From positions 270,899 to 334,898 of the forward strand of contig NZ_JACHJH010000003.1 in the NCBI RefSeq assembly GCF_014203555.1: a stretch of DNA of 64,000 nucleotides, in the 5' to 3' direction. The number at the start of each line of letters is the position of its first letter. Positions within the stretch are counted from its first letter, which is position 1. Of the stretch, positions 36,187 to 46,131 are shown one piece after another. The stretch is from Streptomyces olivoverticillatus (lineage in GTDB: Bacteria; Actinomycetota; Actinomycetes; Streptomycetales; Streptomycetaceae). The notes beneath the pieces are model-generated. The model made no database searches, had not been told where the DNA came from, and saw nothing but the letters and a program-made list of their open reading frames with translations. Both the position numbers and the translations under genes were made by a program.

Positions 36187-36498
36187 ATGATTCCCGGAGA
36201 GATACTGCATGCGCCGGAGCCGGTACGGCTCAATGAGGGCCTGCACCGCACCCGGATGACCGTCCTCAACGCCGCAGACCGGCCCGTTCAGGTCGGATCC
36301 CACTACCACTTCGCCGAGGCCAACCCCGGCCTGGACTTCGACCGCGGCGCCGCGCACGGCAAGCGCCTGGACATCGCCGCCGGCACGGCCGTGCGCTTCG
36401 AGCCGGGCATCCCCGTCGAGGTCGACCTCGTGCCGATCGGCGGCAAGCGCATCGTCGAGGGCCTGCGCGGCGAGTGCGGGGGCCCGCTCGATGTCTGA
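36187..36498 (+). CDS. ureB: Urease beta subunit
   Basis: A 103-residue structural subunit. [18 protein letters not shown] opens it, and the [34 protein letters not shown] and V-x-L-V-P-I-GG segments are typical of UreB. It starts 14 bases after ureA and overlaps ureC by 8 bases, which points to coupled translation. Confidence 0.96.
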   Translation: MIPGEILHAPEPVRLNEGLHRTRMTVLNAADRPVQVGSHYHFAEANPGLDFDRGAAHGKRLDIAAGTAVRFEPGIPVEVDLVPIGGKRIVEGLRGECGGPLDV

Positions 36499-38212
36499 GC
36501 TCAGCCGGGCCGCCTACGCCGACCTCTACGGCCCGACCGCCGGTGACCGGATCCGGCTCGCCGACACCGACCTCGTCGTCGAGATCGAGGAGGACCGCTG
36601 CGGCGGCCCCGGACACGCCGGGGACGAGGCGGTCTTCGGCGGCGGCAAAGTCATCCGCGAATCCATGGGCCAGTCCCGCGCCACCCGCGCCGAGGGCGCC
36701 CCCGACACCGTCATCACCGGCGCCGTCGTCCTCGACCACTGGGGCATCGTCAAGGCCGACGTCGGCCTGCGCGACGGCCGGATCACCGGCATCGGCAAGG
36801 CGGGCAACCCGGACACCATGGACGGGGTCCACCCCGACCTCGTCATCGGCCCGGAGACCGAGGTCATCGCGGGCAACGGCAAGATCCTCACCGCCGGTGC
36901 CATCGACGCCCACGTCCACTTCATCTGCCCCCAGGCCGCCGACGAGGCCCTCGCCTCCGGCATCACCACCCTGCTCGGCGGCGGCACCGGCCCCGCCGAG
37001 GGCAGCAAGGCCACCACCATCACCCCCGGCTCCTGGCACCTCGCCCGGATGTTCGAGGCGATGGAGGTGTACCCCCTCAACATCGGCCTGCTCGGCAAGG
37101 GCAACACCACCTCGTACGACTCCATGCGCGCCCAGCTGCGCGCGGGCGCCGTCGGCTTCAAGATCCACGAGGACTGGGGGGCCACCCCCGCGGCGATCGA
37201 CGCCTGCCTCGCCGTCTGCGAGGAGAGCGGCGCCCAGCTCGCCATCCACACCGACACCCTCAACGAGGCGGGCTTCGTCGCCGACACCCTCGCCGCCATC
37301 GCCGGACGCTCGATCCACGCCTACCACACCGAGGGTGCGGGCGGCGGCCATGCGCCCGACATCATCACCGTCGTCTCCGAAGCCAACGTCCTGCCCAGCT
37401 CCACCAACCCCACCCGGCCGCACACCGTCAACACCGTCGAGGAACACCTCGACATGCTGATGGTCTGCCACCACCTCAACCCGGGCGTCCCCGAGGACCT
37501 CGCCTTCGCCGAGTCCCGCATCAGGCCCGGCACCATCGCGGCCGAGGACGTCCTGCACGACCTCGGCGCGATCTCCATCATCTCCTCCGACTCCCAGGCC
37601 ATGGGCCGCATCGGCGAGGTGGTCCTGCGCACCTGGCAGACCGCGCACGTGATGAAGAAGCGCCGCGGCGCCCTGCCGGGCGACGGCCCGGCCGACAACC
37701 TCCGGGCCCGCCGGTACGTCGCGAAATACACCATCAACCCGGCCGTGGCCCAGGGTCTGGACCACGAGATCGGCTCCGTCGAGACCGGCAAGCTCGCCGA
37801 CCTCGTGCTGTGGGAACCGGCCTTCTTCGGTGTCCGGCCGCAGCTGGTCATCAAGGGCGGCCAGATCGCCTACGCGCAGATGGGCGACGCCAACGCCTCC
37901 ATCCCCACCCCGCAACCCGTCCTGCCCCGCCCCATGTTCGGCGCGATCGGCCGCGCACCCGCCGCCAACTCCCTCAACTTCGTCACCCAGTGGGCCATGG
38001 ACGACGGACTGCCCGAGCGCCTCGGCCTCGGCAAGCGCTTCACCCTGATCCGCTCCACCCGCTCGGTCACCAAGGCCGACATGCGCAACAACGACGCCCG
38101 TCCGCGCGTGGAGGTGGACCCGGACACGTTCACGGTGACCGTGGACGGGGAGACGATCGAGCCGCAGCCCGCCGTGGAACTGCCCATGGCCCAGCGCTAC
38201 TTCCTCTTCTGA
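36491..38212 (+). CDS. ureC: Urease alpha (catalytic) subunit
   Basis: A 573-residue catalytic subunit holding the two-nickel centre. The metal ligands and active-site residues are all present: the [12 protein letters not shown] histidines, Lys224 (carbamylated in the family) in [19 protein letters not shown], the [12 protein letters not shown] region, and the flap Cys326 in [10 protein letters not shown]. The C-terminal end [20 protein letters not shown] is normal. Length and order match other Streptomyces ureases. The stop overlaps the ureF start by one base. Confidence 0.97.
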   Translation: MSELSRAAYADLYGPTAGDRIRLADTDLVVEIEEDRCGGPGHAGDEAVFGGGKVIRESMGQSRATRAEGAPDTVITGAVVLDHWGIVKADVGLRDGRITGIGKAGNPDTMDGVHPDLVIGPETEVIAGNGKILTAGAIDAHVHFICPQAADEALASGITTLLGGGTGPAEGSKATTITPGSWHLARMFEAMEVYPLNIGLLGKGNTTSYDSMRAQLRAGAVGFKIHEDWGATPAAIDACLAVCEESGAQLAIHTDTLNEAGFVADTLAAIAGRSIHAYHTEGAGGGHAPDIITVVSEANVLPSSTNPTRPHTVNTVEEHLDMLMVCHHLNPGVPEDLAFAESRIRPGTIAAEDVLHDLGAISIISSDSQAMGRIGEVVLRTWQTAHVMKKRRGALPGDGPADNLRARRYVAKYTINPAVAQGLDHEIGSVETGKLADLVLWEPAFFGVRPQLVIKGGQIAYAQMGDANASIPTPQPVLPRPMFGAIGRAPAANSLNFVTQWAMDDGLPERLGLGKRFTLIRSTRSVTKADMRNNDARPRVEVDPDTFTVTVDGETIEPQPAVELPMAQRYFLF

Positions 38213-38892
38213 TGGGCGCCGGACACGCAGCGCTCCTCGTCCTCGCCGACGGCCGGTTCCCCGCCGGAGGGCACGCGCACTCCGGCGGGGCCGAGGCGGC
38301 CGTCAAGGCCGGGCGGGTGACGGACGCGGCGTCCCTGGAGGACTTCTGCCGGGGGCGGCTGCACACCGCCGGGCTGAGCGCCGCCGCGCTCGCGGCCGCG
38401 GCGGCCGCCGGGGTCGACCCGCTCGCCCTCGACGACGCCGCCGACGCCCGTACCCCCTCGCCCGCACTGCGGGCCACGGCCCGGCGGCTCGGCCGCCAGA
38501 TGACCCGGGCCGCCCGCGCCGCCTGGCCCTCACCCGAACTCGACGCGCTCGCCGCCGCCCGGCCGCGCGGCGCGCACCAGCCCGTCGTCCTCGGACTGAC
38601 CGCGCGTGCCGCCGGGCTCGGCCCGCTCGACGCCGCGCACGCGGCCGCCTACGAGGCCGTGAGCGGCCCGGCCACCGCGGTGGTACGGCTGCTGGGCCTC
38701 GACCCGTTCGACGCCACCGCGGTGCTGGCCCGCCTCGCGCCCGAGCTCGACCACGTCGCCGAGCGGGCGGCCGAGGCCGCACGGCGGGCCGTGCACGAGG
38801 GCCCCGACGCCCTCCCCGCGTGCTCGGCACCGCTGCTCGACATCACGGCGGAACAGCACGCGGCGTGGCCGGTGCGGCTCTTCGCCTCGTAA
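38212..38892 (+). CDS. ureF: Urease accessory protein UreF
   Basis: A 226-residue accessory factor that, with UreD and UreG, delivers nickel to apo-urease. It opens [20 protein letters not shown] and has the typical A-H-S-GG motif, with an otherwise helical, Ala-rich sequence. It starts on the last base of the ureC stop (TGATG) and lies 21 bases before ureG. Confidence 0.9.
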   Translation: MGAGHAALLVLADGRFPAGGHAHSGGAEAAVKAGRVTDAASLEDFCRGRLHTAGLSAAALAAAAAAGVDPLALDDAADARTPSPALRATARRLGRQMTRAARAAWPSPELDALAAARPRGAHQPVVLGLTARAAGLGPLDAAHAAAYEAVSGPATAVVRLLGLDPFDATAVLARLAPELDHVAERAAEAARRAVHEGPDALPACSAPLLDITAEQHAAWPVRLFAS

Positions 38893-38913
38893 GCCCCGAC
38901 CCCCGGAGGGACC

Positions 38914-39620
<707 letters not shown>

Positions 39621-39624
<4 letters not shown>

Positions 39625-40415
39625 CCACCCTCCTCGACCTGCCCGCCCCCGCCGGCCTGCACGCCGCCGCGCGGATCGTCGCCGCCCCCGGCGCGGGCGG
39701 CCGCACTGTCCTGCCCGTCCTCGAAGGCGACGGCCCCTTCGCCCTGCGCCGCCTGCGCTCCCACGCCGGAGCGGCGCACGTCTGCCTGGTCGGCGCGATG
39801 AGCGCCCCGCTCGGCGGCGACCGGCTCGCCCTCACCGCGGTCGTGGAGGACACCGCCGCCCTGCGCTTCACCACCACCGCCGCGACCCTCGCCCTGCCGG
39901 GCCGCACGGGAGCGCCCGCCGCCTACGACGTACGGCTGGCCGTCGGCGAGGACGCCACCCTGCACTGGCTGCCCGAGCCGCTGATCTCGGCCCGCGGCAG
40001 CGACCTGGCCCAGACCGTCCGGGTCGACCTCGCCGCGAGCGCCCGCCTCGTCCTGCGCGAGGAGCAGGTGCTGGGCCGCGCGGGCGAGCCCACCGGGCGC
40101 CTCACCACCCGCCTGACCGTGCGCCGCGCCGGCCGTCTCCTCTTCGACCAGGAGCTGGCGTTCGGTCCGCGGGTGCCGGGCTGGGACGGGGGAGCGGTGC
40201 TGGGCGGCCACCGCGCGGTCGGCCAACTGCTCGTCGTCGACCCTGCCTTCGCCGCCCGTCCCGCCGAGCCCCGGTTGCTGGGCCCGACGGCCGCCGTCGC
40301 CCCCCTCGCCGGCCCCGCAGCAGTGGTGAGCGCGGTGGCACCGGACGCGCTGGCCCTGCGAAAGCTCCTGGATTCGGCGGCGTCCCGGCTGAATGCCGTA
40401 TTGCAGCCGGTTTAG
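39621..40415 (+). CDS. ureD: Urease accessory protein UreD
   Basis: A 264-residue urease chaperone. The ATG at 39621 overlaps the ureG stop by four bases (ATGA). It is a beta-rich protein with the R(L/F)...[20 protein letters not shown] core that identifies UreD in actinobacteria. It ends the urease operon. No ureE is present, which as I recall is normal for Streptomyces urease operons. Confidence 0.88.
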
Positions 40416-40587
40416 CGGCAGTTGAGGCAAACGACGGTACTCGTACCTATGCGCGTGTCGTCATCTTTACGGATTAGTAAAGAACGCCCTTACACCCTGT
40501 CCTTTGTGGCAAGGGAGACGAAAGGATTCCCCGCAGACCACGTGATCACCGCCGTTGAGGCGGCACATGCAGCAGGGGGATTCCCAC

Positions 40588-42180
40588 GTGAGACCTACAG
40601 CGATATTCGGTGCGGCCGGCACCGTGGTGACGGGCGCGCTCGTCGCCGGGTTCCTGGCCGCGCCGGTGGCCGACGCCGCGCAGCGGGTGCCGGGCGGCGC
40701 CGCCGAGGCGAAGGGGGCGCAGATCGCCGCCGACCGGGCCGCCAAGGCGGGCATCAAGTGGCAGGACTGTCCCGCCGACTGGGCCCTGGAGAAGCCGATC
40801 GAGTGCGGCTACGTCACGGTTCCGGTCGACTACGCCAAGCCCAACGGCCGCAAGATCAAGATTGCCGTGGACCGGGCGCGCTCCACCGGCACCGCGGCCG
40901 AGCGCCAGGGTGCGCTCGTCTACAACCCCGGCGGCCCCGGCGGCTCCGGCATGAGGTTCCCGAAGCGGATCACGACCAAGAGCCCGCTGTGGACCAAGAC
41001 GTCCAAGGCGTACGACTTCGTCGGCTTCGACCCGCGCGGTGTGGGCCACTCCGCCCCCATCTCCTGCATCGACCCGCAGGAGTTCGTCAAGGCCCCCAAG
41101 GCCGACCCGGTGCCGGGCAGCGAGGCCGACAAGCGCGCCCAGCGCAAGCTCGCCAAGGAGTACGCCGACGGCTGCGCCGAGCGCAGCGGCTACCTCCTGC
41201 CGTACATGACGACGCCCAACACCGTCCGGGACATCGACGTCATCCGTGCCGCCCTCGGTGAGAAGAAGCTCAACTACCTGGGCGTCTCCTACGGCACCTA
41301 CATCGGCGCCGTCTACGGCACCCTCTTCCCGACCCACGTCCGCCGCCTGATCGTGGACAGCGTCGTCAACCCGGCGCAGTCCAACATCTGGTACCAGGCC
41401 AACCTCGAGCAGGACATCGCCTTCGAGGGCCGCTTCAAGGACTGGGAGAGCTGGGTCGCCAAGCACGACTCGGTGTTCCACCTCGGCACCACCCAGGCCA
41501 AGGTCCAGCAGGGCTGGGAGAAGCTCCGCGCCTCCGCCAAGCGGAAGCCCATCGGCGGGCTCGTCGGCCCGGCCGAGCTGATCGGCTGGTTCCAGAAGGC
41601 CGCGTACTACGACTCCTCCTGGGTCCCGGTCGCCGACACCTGGAGCAAGTACCTCGCCGGTGACGAGAAGCCGCTGGTCGAGGCCGCCGGCCCGAACATG
41701 GCCGACAAGGCCGGCAACATCGCCTCGGAGAACGGCAACGCCGTCTACACCGCGGTCGAGTGCGCCGACGCCAAGTGGCCCACCAGCTGGGCGAAGTGGG
41801 ACCGGGACAACACCCGCATCGACAAGCAGGCCCCGTTCATGACGTGGTCCAACGCCTGGATGAACCTGCCCTGCGCCACCTGGAAGGCCCCGCAGCAGAC
41901 GCCCGTCGAGGTCACCACGCACAAGGGTCTGCCCAAGACCCTCATCGTGCAGTCCACCCGTGACGCCGCGACCCCCTACGCGGGCGCCGTCGAGCTGCAC
42001 AAGCGCTTCCGCGGCTCGGAGCTGATCACCGAGCAGGGCGCCGGTTCCCACGGCGTCACCGGTCTGGTCAACCCCTGCATCAACGAGAAGGTCGACGCCT
42101 ACCTGCTCACCGGCAAGACCGACGGCTCGGACGTGACGTGCGCCGCGCACGCCACCCCGGAGCCGCCGAAGGCCGGCTGA
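40588..42180 (+). CDS. Secreted alpha/beta hydrolase, tripeptidyl aminopeptidase family (S33)
   Basis: An exported peptidase of 530 residues. The GTG at 40588 follows AGGGGGA, and a longer frame from 40555 has no site. Residues 1-33 are a signal peptide (FGAAGTVVTGALVAGFLAAP...ADA). The hydrolase core shows YNPGGPGGSGM (oxyanion loop), GFDPRGVGHS, the nucleophile Ser in GVSYGTYIG, then TRDAATP with the catalytic Asp and GAGSHGVTG with the His. The C-terminal TAP-like domain is present. Relatives such as Streptomyces Tap and SlpD/E remove N-terminal tripeptides from extracellular proteins. Confidence 0.9.
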   Translation: MRPTAIFGAAGTVVTGALVAGFLAAPVADAAQRVPGGAAEAKGAQIAADRAAKAGIKWQDCPADWALEKPIECGYVTVPVDYAKPNGRKIKIAVDRARSTGTAAERQGALVYNPGGPGGSGMRFPKRITTKSPLWTKTSKAYDFVGFDPRGVGHSAPISCIDPQEFVKAPKADPVPGSEADKRAQRKLAKEYADGCAERSGYLLPYMTTPNTVRDIDVIRAALGEKKLNYLGVSYGTYIGAVYGTLFPTHVRRLIVDSVVNPAQSNIWYQANLEQDIAFEGRFKDWESWVAKHDSVFHLGTTQAKVQQGWEKLRASAKRKPIGGLVGPAELIGWFQKAAYYDSSWVPVADTWSKYLAGDEKPLVEAAGPNMADKAGNIASENGNAVYTAVECADAKWPTSWAKWDRDNTRIDKQAPFMTWSNAWMNLPCATWKAPQQTPVEVTTHKGLPKTLIVQSTRDAATPYAGAVELHKRFRGSELITEQGAGSHGVTGLVNPCINEKVDAYLLTGKTDGSDVTCAAHATPEPPKAG

Positions 42181-42203
42181 CGCCACCCGCACGGCCGTAT
42201 CAC

Positions 42204-42241
42204 CCGCCCCGCCCCCGTCCGCAGCGACGGGGGCGGGGCGG
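42204..42241 (+). terminator. Perfect GC hairpin after the peptidase gene
   Basis: A 16-base perfect stem (arms 42204-42219 and 42226-42241, core CGCCCCGCCCCCGTC) with a 6-base loop, 24 bases past the stop. There is no T tract. It is a strong terminator by Streptomyces standards. Confidence 0.8.
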
Positions 42242-42342
42242 ACCGCTATCCGGGTGAGTACGCATTCCCTTGTGCGAATATCGTCGTTGACCCAAGTAAC
42301 CCGTTGTGCCCCTCGGGGCGTCTGCCGGTGAAAGGGTCCGCC

Positions 42343-43188
42343 ATGCATTCCGTGCGTCGTCTGGTCCGACAGTATGTGCTCGCCCCGGGTGCCGCCGCGG
42401 TCACCCTCTCGGGCTCGTTCTTCGCCCCCGCCGCACACGCCGCCGAGGCCTGGCGGCCCGGCATTCCCGACTGCGTAGGCGTGGAGGGCGGCCACGACAA
42501 TCCGAGCCTCGGCCTGACCAACAGGGAATGGGTCCTCGCCGAGAACGGCCGGCTCGGCTACGACAGGTACGCCACCTGCCGGTTCGTCATCGAGCACCGC
42601 TCGTCGTACGTGAACCTGCACGACAAGAGCACATCGGACACCTTCGGCGCCTGTGACGGGCCGAAATGGGGCCTGGAGCTCAAGACCCTGGGGGCGTCCA
42701 CCAAGTCGAGCGCGGAATCGCACGGCAGGTCGGTCACGGACCTGATCACCGCGAGCATCGCGAATGGGGTGAGCATCGCCCTCAGCGGCACCAGAACCCG
42801 CGACGAGAGCACCACCTGGAGCGACACCGTGGGGGAGGAGGACAACTTCAAGATCGACGTCCCCGCCGGGAAGCGGGTCTACCTGCAGACCGCTCCCTGG
42901 TTCCGCAGGAGCGCCGGATACCTGCAGATGACGTACTGGAGGGACACCCCCGGCCGCAGGAGCCGCGTCGAGAACATCGACCTCATCACGCACACACCGC
43001 TCTTCAAGGCCGACGGATCGCTGCGCCTGGACCACCAGACCAAGTGGCTGCCCTGCCCCTCGCGGCACTCGGAAGACCGCCCGGAAGATCCGCCGAAAGA
43101 CCCCCCGAGCGACCCCCCGAAAGACCCCCCGAGCGCCCCCCCGAGCGACCCTCCGAAGACCAAGACCAAGACCAAGACCAAGACCTGA
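42343..43188 (+). CDS. Secreted protein, aerolysin-like strand pattern, with Pro/Asp/Lys tail
   Basis: A 281-residue exported protein from ATG 42343 (AAAGGG upstream), with a signal peptide ending AAHAAEA. The central part (residues about 100-205) alternates Ser/Thr with hydrophobic residues: SSAESHGRSVTDLITASIAN, SIALSGTRTRDESTTWSD, FKIDVPAGKRVYLQTAPWF. This resembles the transmembrane-hairpin region and VPAGK strand of aerolysin/ETX-MTX2 pore-forming proteins. Cysteines are few. The last 45 residues are a low-complexity (D/K)PP repeat followed by KT repeats, possibly for wall attachment. The fold assignment is a guess from pattern only. Confidence 0.7.
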   Translation: MHSVRRLVRQYVLAPGAAAVTLSGSFFAPAAHAAEAWRPGIPDCVGVEGGHDNPSLGLTNREWVLAENGRLGYDRYATCRFVIEHRSSYVNLHDKSTSDTFGACDGPKWGLELKTLGASTKSSAESHGRSVTDLITASIANGVSIALSGTRTRDESTTWSDTVGEEDNFKIDVPAGKRVYLQTAPWFRRSAGYLQMTYWRDTPGRRSRVENIDLITHTPLFKADGSLRLDHQTKWLPCPSRHSEDRPEDPPKDPPSDPPKDPPSAPPSDPPKTKTKTKTKT

Positions 43189-43220
43189 GGCCGCGCCGCC
43201 CCGCCGAGGAGACCCCACCC

Positions 43221-43613
43221 ATGTCCGTACGCGCCACCGCTGCCGCCGCCACGGCTGCCACCACCCTCCTCGCGCTGCCGCTGACCCCCGCGACGGCCGA
43301 CGAACGGGACGGAGGCAGGCTCCTGCTCACCGTCTCCGGCTCCCGGAACACCTGGATCCGAGGGGTGCGGCTGGAGTGCCCGGCGCCGAAGGGACACCAT
43401 CCGCACGGCGCCGAGGCGTGCGCGAGCCTGAAGGCGGCCCACGGCCGCCCGGAGGGGCTCACCGCCGACCGGAGCAGGGCCTGCACCCAGGAGGAGGACC
43501 CGGTCACGGCCACCGCCGACGGCGACTGGGAGGGCAGCCGGATCGCCTGGCGGAAGGTCTTCCCCAACGCCTGCGTCCTCGACGCCGAGACCGGCCCGGT
43601 CTTCCGTTTCTGA
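43221..43613 (+). CDS. Subtilisin-inhibitor-like (SSI family) secreted protein
   Basis: A 130-residue SSI-family protein. The signal peptide ends LTPATA-DE. The SSI core follows: GVRLECPAPKGHHPHGAEAC, LKAAHG, the reactive-loop cysteine Cys88 in RACTQEEDPVTATADGDW, and a final ...NACVLDAETGPVFRF. Four cysteines form the two family disulfides. At the expected P1 site (Met73 in the SSI prototype) there is Gln90, followed by Glu91, so target specificity may differ from subtilisin-type inhibition. It lies 32 bases after the preceding secreted protein gene and may be co-transcribed. Confidence 0.85.
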   Translation: MSVRATAAAATAATTLLALPLTPATADERDGGRLLLTVSGSRNTWIRGVRLECPAPKGHHPHGAEACASLKAAHGRPEGLTADRSRACTQEEDPVTATADGDWEGSRIAWRKVFPNACVLDAETGPVFRF

Positions 43614-43658
43614 GCCTTCTGAGCCTTCTGGGCCATTCGAGCCTGCGGGCTCCGGGGC

Positions 43659-43817
43659 TCAGGTCCTGCGCGCCGCCAGCGTCCCTATGGTCATCAGGCC
43701 CAGCACCACCCACGTGAACCACAGCCACCCGTCGCTGCCGATCGTCACCGAGTAGGCGGTCACCAGGATCAGACCGGCCATGGTCAGCCAGAACATCGTC
43801 TTCGCCGTTGCGGGCAC
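43659..43817 (-). CDS. Small two-helix membrane protein
   Basis: A 52-residue protein starting at GTG 43817 behind GAGGAGG. Two hydrophobic helices (TMFWLTMAGLILVTAYSVTI and LWFTWVVLGLMTIGTLAA) are joined by a short GSDGW loop. It lies downstream of the CtaG-like gene on the same strand. It may be a small accessory membrane subunit, but the function is unknown. Confidence 0.65.
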   Translation of the reverse strand: MPATAKTMFWLTMAGLILVTAYSVTIGSDGWLWFTWVVLGLMTIGTLAARRT

Positions 43818-43945
43818 CGGGCACCTCCTCACGGCGGTCCGCTGCGGCGTCGGGGCGTACGCGGGGGCGTACAAACGCGCGGACCGCGGCCAGGAGACCA
43901 TGGTCTCCCCACCGCGGTCCGTACCGCCATACCCGTGCCGTGCGG

Positions 43946-44899
43946 CTACTGTTCCCGCGCCCGGAGCGAGGCCAGATACGCGTTGTAGGCCGCCAGCTCC
44001 TTGTCGCCGTCCCGGTCGGCCGTGCGGTCCGAGCGCTTCGCCTGCCGCTGGTCGGAGCGGTACCACTGGTAGACCAGGGCGATCAGCACCACGACCGAGG
44101 GGATCTCGCTGAAGGCCCAGGCGATGCCGCCCGCCGCCGTCTGGTCGGACAGGGCGTCGATGCCCAGCGAGGCCGGCGGGTGCATGTACGTGCCGATCAT
44201 CGGCTGGGTCGCCATCATCAGCGCGATGCCGAAGAACGCGTGGAACGGCATGCCCGCGAACAGCTCCAGCATCCGCATCACGTAGCCCGGCCGGTGCGGG
44301 CCGGGGTCCACGCCCATGATCGGCCAGAAGAACACCAGGCCGACGGCGAGGAAGTGGACCATCATCGCGATGTGGCCGGTCTTCGTCTCCATCAGGAAGT
44401 CGAAGAGCGGGCTGAAGTACAGCGCGTAGAGGCTCGCGATGAAGAGCGGGATCGTGAACGCCGGGTGCGTGATGATGCGCATGTAGCGGCTGTGCAGCAG
44501 GGCGACCAGCCACTCGCGCGGTCCCCTGCGGCCCCGGCCCGCCGCCGGCAGCGCGCGCAGCGTCAGCGTCACCGGCGCGCCGAGCAGGAGCAGGATGGGG
44601 GAGAGCATGCTGATAACCATGTGCTGCACCATGTGCACGCTGAACATGACCATGCCGTAGTCGTTGAGCTTGGTGCACATCACCAGCGCCACGGTCAGCA
44701 CACCCAGGACGAAGGCCACCACCCGGCCCCACGGCCACGCGTCACCGCGCCGCCGCAGCCGCACCACGCCCCAGCCGTACAGCGCCAGCCCCAGCAGACA
44801 GCCGATCATGAAGAACGGTTCGCCGCTGAACTGCAGACCGCGCCCCAGCGTGAACGGCGGCATGTCCATGTGCATCATGCCGTGCCCGCTGTGATCCAT
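43946..44899 (-). CDS. CtaG-like cytochrome c oxidase assembly membrane protein
   Basis: A 317-residue polytopic protein (about 7 helices) of the caa3 CtaG family. The ATG at 44899 follows GGGAGAGAG. The N-terminus is His/Met-rich (MDHSGHGMMHMDMPPF), suggesting copper binding. Conserved helix residues include SVHMVQHMVISMLSPILLLL and MMVHFLAVGLVFFWPIMGVD, with the His residues typical of the family. Such proteins help load copper into cytochrome oxidase or take part in copper transport. The C-terminal tail is cytoplasmic and charged. Confidence 0.9.
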   Translation of the reverse strand: MDHSGHGMMHMDMPPFTLGRGLQFSGEPFFMIGCLLGLALYGWGVVRLRRRGDAWPWGRVVAFVLGVLTVALVMCTKLNDYGMVMFSVHMVQHMVISMLSPILLLLGAPVTLTLRALPAAGRGRRGPREWLVALLHSRYMRIITHPAFTIPLFIASLYALYFSPLFDFLMETKTGHIAMMVHFLAVGLVFFWPIMGVDPGPHRPGYVMRMLELFAGMPFHAFFGIALMMATQPMIGTYMHPPASLGIDALSDQTAAGGIAWAFSEIPSVVVLIALVYQWYRSDQRQAKRSDRTADRDGDKELAAYNAYLASLRAREQ

Positions 44900-44944
44900 C
44901 CGCTCTCTCCCATTTCGCACCAATGCGCCGGGACCAGACTAGAG

Positions 44945-44976
44945 CCGCCCCCGGCCGGAGCTCCGGCCGGGGGCGG
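44945..44976 (-). terminator. 32-base perfect palindrome after pfkA
   Basis: CCGCCCCCGGCCGGAG is directly followed by its complement, giving a perfect 16-base stem with a minimal loop, 25 bases past the leftward pfkA stop. It sits between pfkA and the CtaG-like gene. Confidence 0.75.
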
Positions 44977-45001
44977 ACCCGGAGACGAGGGGGATCTCAG
45001 C

Positions 45002-46027
45002 TCACAACACGCACTCCGCCTCGGAGTAGCGCTCCCACGGCACCGTCTTGAGCTCCTCGACGGCCCGGGCCAGCGGCACCAGCGTGATCTCCGTGCCGCG
45101 CAGCGCCGTCATCATGCCGAACGCGCCCGCGTGCACCGCCTCCACCGCGTGCCAGCCGAAGCGGGTGGCCAGCACCCGGTCGTACGCGGTGGGCGTACCG
45201 CCCCGCTGCACATGGCCGAGGATCACCGGACGGGCCTCCTTGCCCAGGCGCCGCTCCAGCTCCCCGGCGAGCTGCCGGGCGACGCCGGCGAACCGCTCGT
45301 GCCCGTAGACGTCGGTGGCGCCGGTCTCGAACGCCATCGAGCCCTCGCGCGGCTTGGCTCCCTCGGCCACCACGACGATCGCGAACCGCTTGCCCGCCGC
45401 GAAGCGCCTGCCGACCGTCTCGGCCAGCTCCTCGATGTCGAAGGGCCGCTCGGGGACGACGATGGCGTGGGCCCCGGCGGCCATGCCCGAGTGCAGGGCG
45501 ATCCACCCGGTGTGGCGGCCCATGACCTCGACGATCAGCACCCGCTGATGGGATTCGGCGGTGGTCTTCAGCCGGTCCAGGGCGTCGGTCGCCACCCCGA
45601 CCGCCGTATCGAACCCGAAGGTGACGTCGGTGGCCGCTATGTCGTTGTCGATGGTCTTGGGCACGCCTACGACGGGCAGTCCGGCGTCGGACAGCAGCCG
45701 GGCCGCCTTGAGGGTGCCTTCACCGCCGATGGGTATCACGGCGTCCAGGCCGAGCTCCGCCACATGGGCCTTGGCGCGCTCCACGCCGTCGCGCAGCTGC
45801 GCGGGCTGCACCCGGGACGAGCCGAGGACGGTGCCGCCGGTGGCCAGGATGCCGGCCACGGCCTCCAGGTCCAGCGGGCGGTGGTCGCCCTCCAACAGGC
45901 CGCGCCAGCCGTCGTGGAAGCCGATGACCTCGTCGCCGTGGTCGACGACCGCACGGTGCACGACGGACCGGATGACGGCGTTGAGTCCGGGGCAGTCGCC
46001 GCCGGAGGTGAGCACACCGATGCGCAT
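45002..46027 (-). CDS. pfkA: 6-phosphofructokinase
   Basis: Glycolytic phosphorylation of fructose-6-phosphate. A 341-residue protein from the ATG at 46027 (MRIGVLTSGGDCPGLNAVIR). Motifs are IPIGGEGTLKAA (glycine as in ATP-using rather than PPi-using enzymes), the catalytic PKTIDNDI, and MGRHTGWIALHSG for substrate binding, then VVPERPF and GHVQRGGTPTAYDRVLA. The size and sequence style match the actinobacterial PfkA group. It is followed by a strong terminator palindrome and is not in an obvious operon. Confidence 0.94.
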   Translation of the reverse strand: MRIGVLTSGGDCPGLNAVIRSVVHRAVVDHGDEVIGFHDGWRGLLEGDHRPLDLEAVAGILATGGTVLGSSRVQPAQLRDGVERAKAHVAELGLDAVIPIGGEGTLKAARLLSDAGLPVVGVPKTIDNDIAATDVTFGFDTAVGVATDALDRLKTTAESHQRVLIVEVMGRHTGWIALHSGMAAGAHAIVVPERPFDIEELAETVGRRFAAGKRFAIVVVAEGAKPREGSMAFETGATDVYGHERFAGVARQLAGELERRLGKEARPVILGHVQRGGTPTAYDRVLATRFGWHAVEAVHAGAFGMMTALRGTEITLVPLARAVEELKTVPWERYSEAECVL

Positions 46028-46131
46028 GACAGGGCCAACCTTCGTAACAGGGCCGGTGACCGGACCCCGTCGTCCGGTGGGAATCCCCGCCACCCTAACC
46101 GGCCGAGGGCGGCGGGGAGTGCGACCGTCCG

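Noticed and set aside
36266..37915. 549-codon minus-strand frame opposite ureBC
   Set aside because: It is a shadow of urease genes that are complete and well conserved on the plus strand.
43060..43188. Repeat array at the end of the secreted protein gene as CRISPR-like
   Set aside because: The repeats are short codon-level units (DPPK/DPPS and KT) inside a coding frame, without spacers.
40546..43218. 890-codon open frame on the minus strand
   Set aside because: It lies opposite the peptidase and secreted-protein genes, which have signal peptides and motifs. The antisense product has none.
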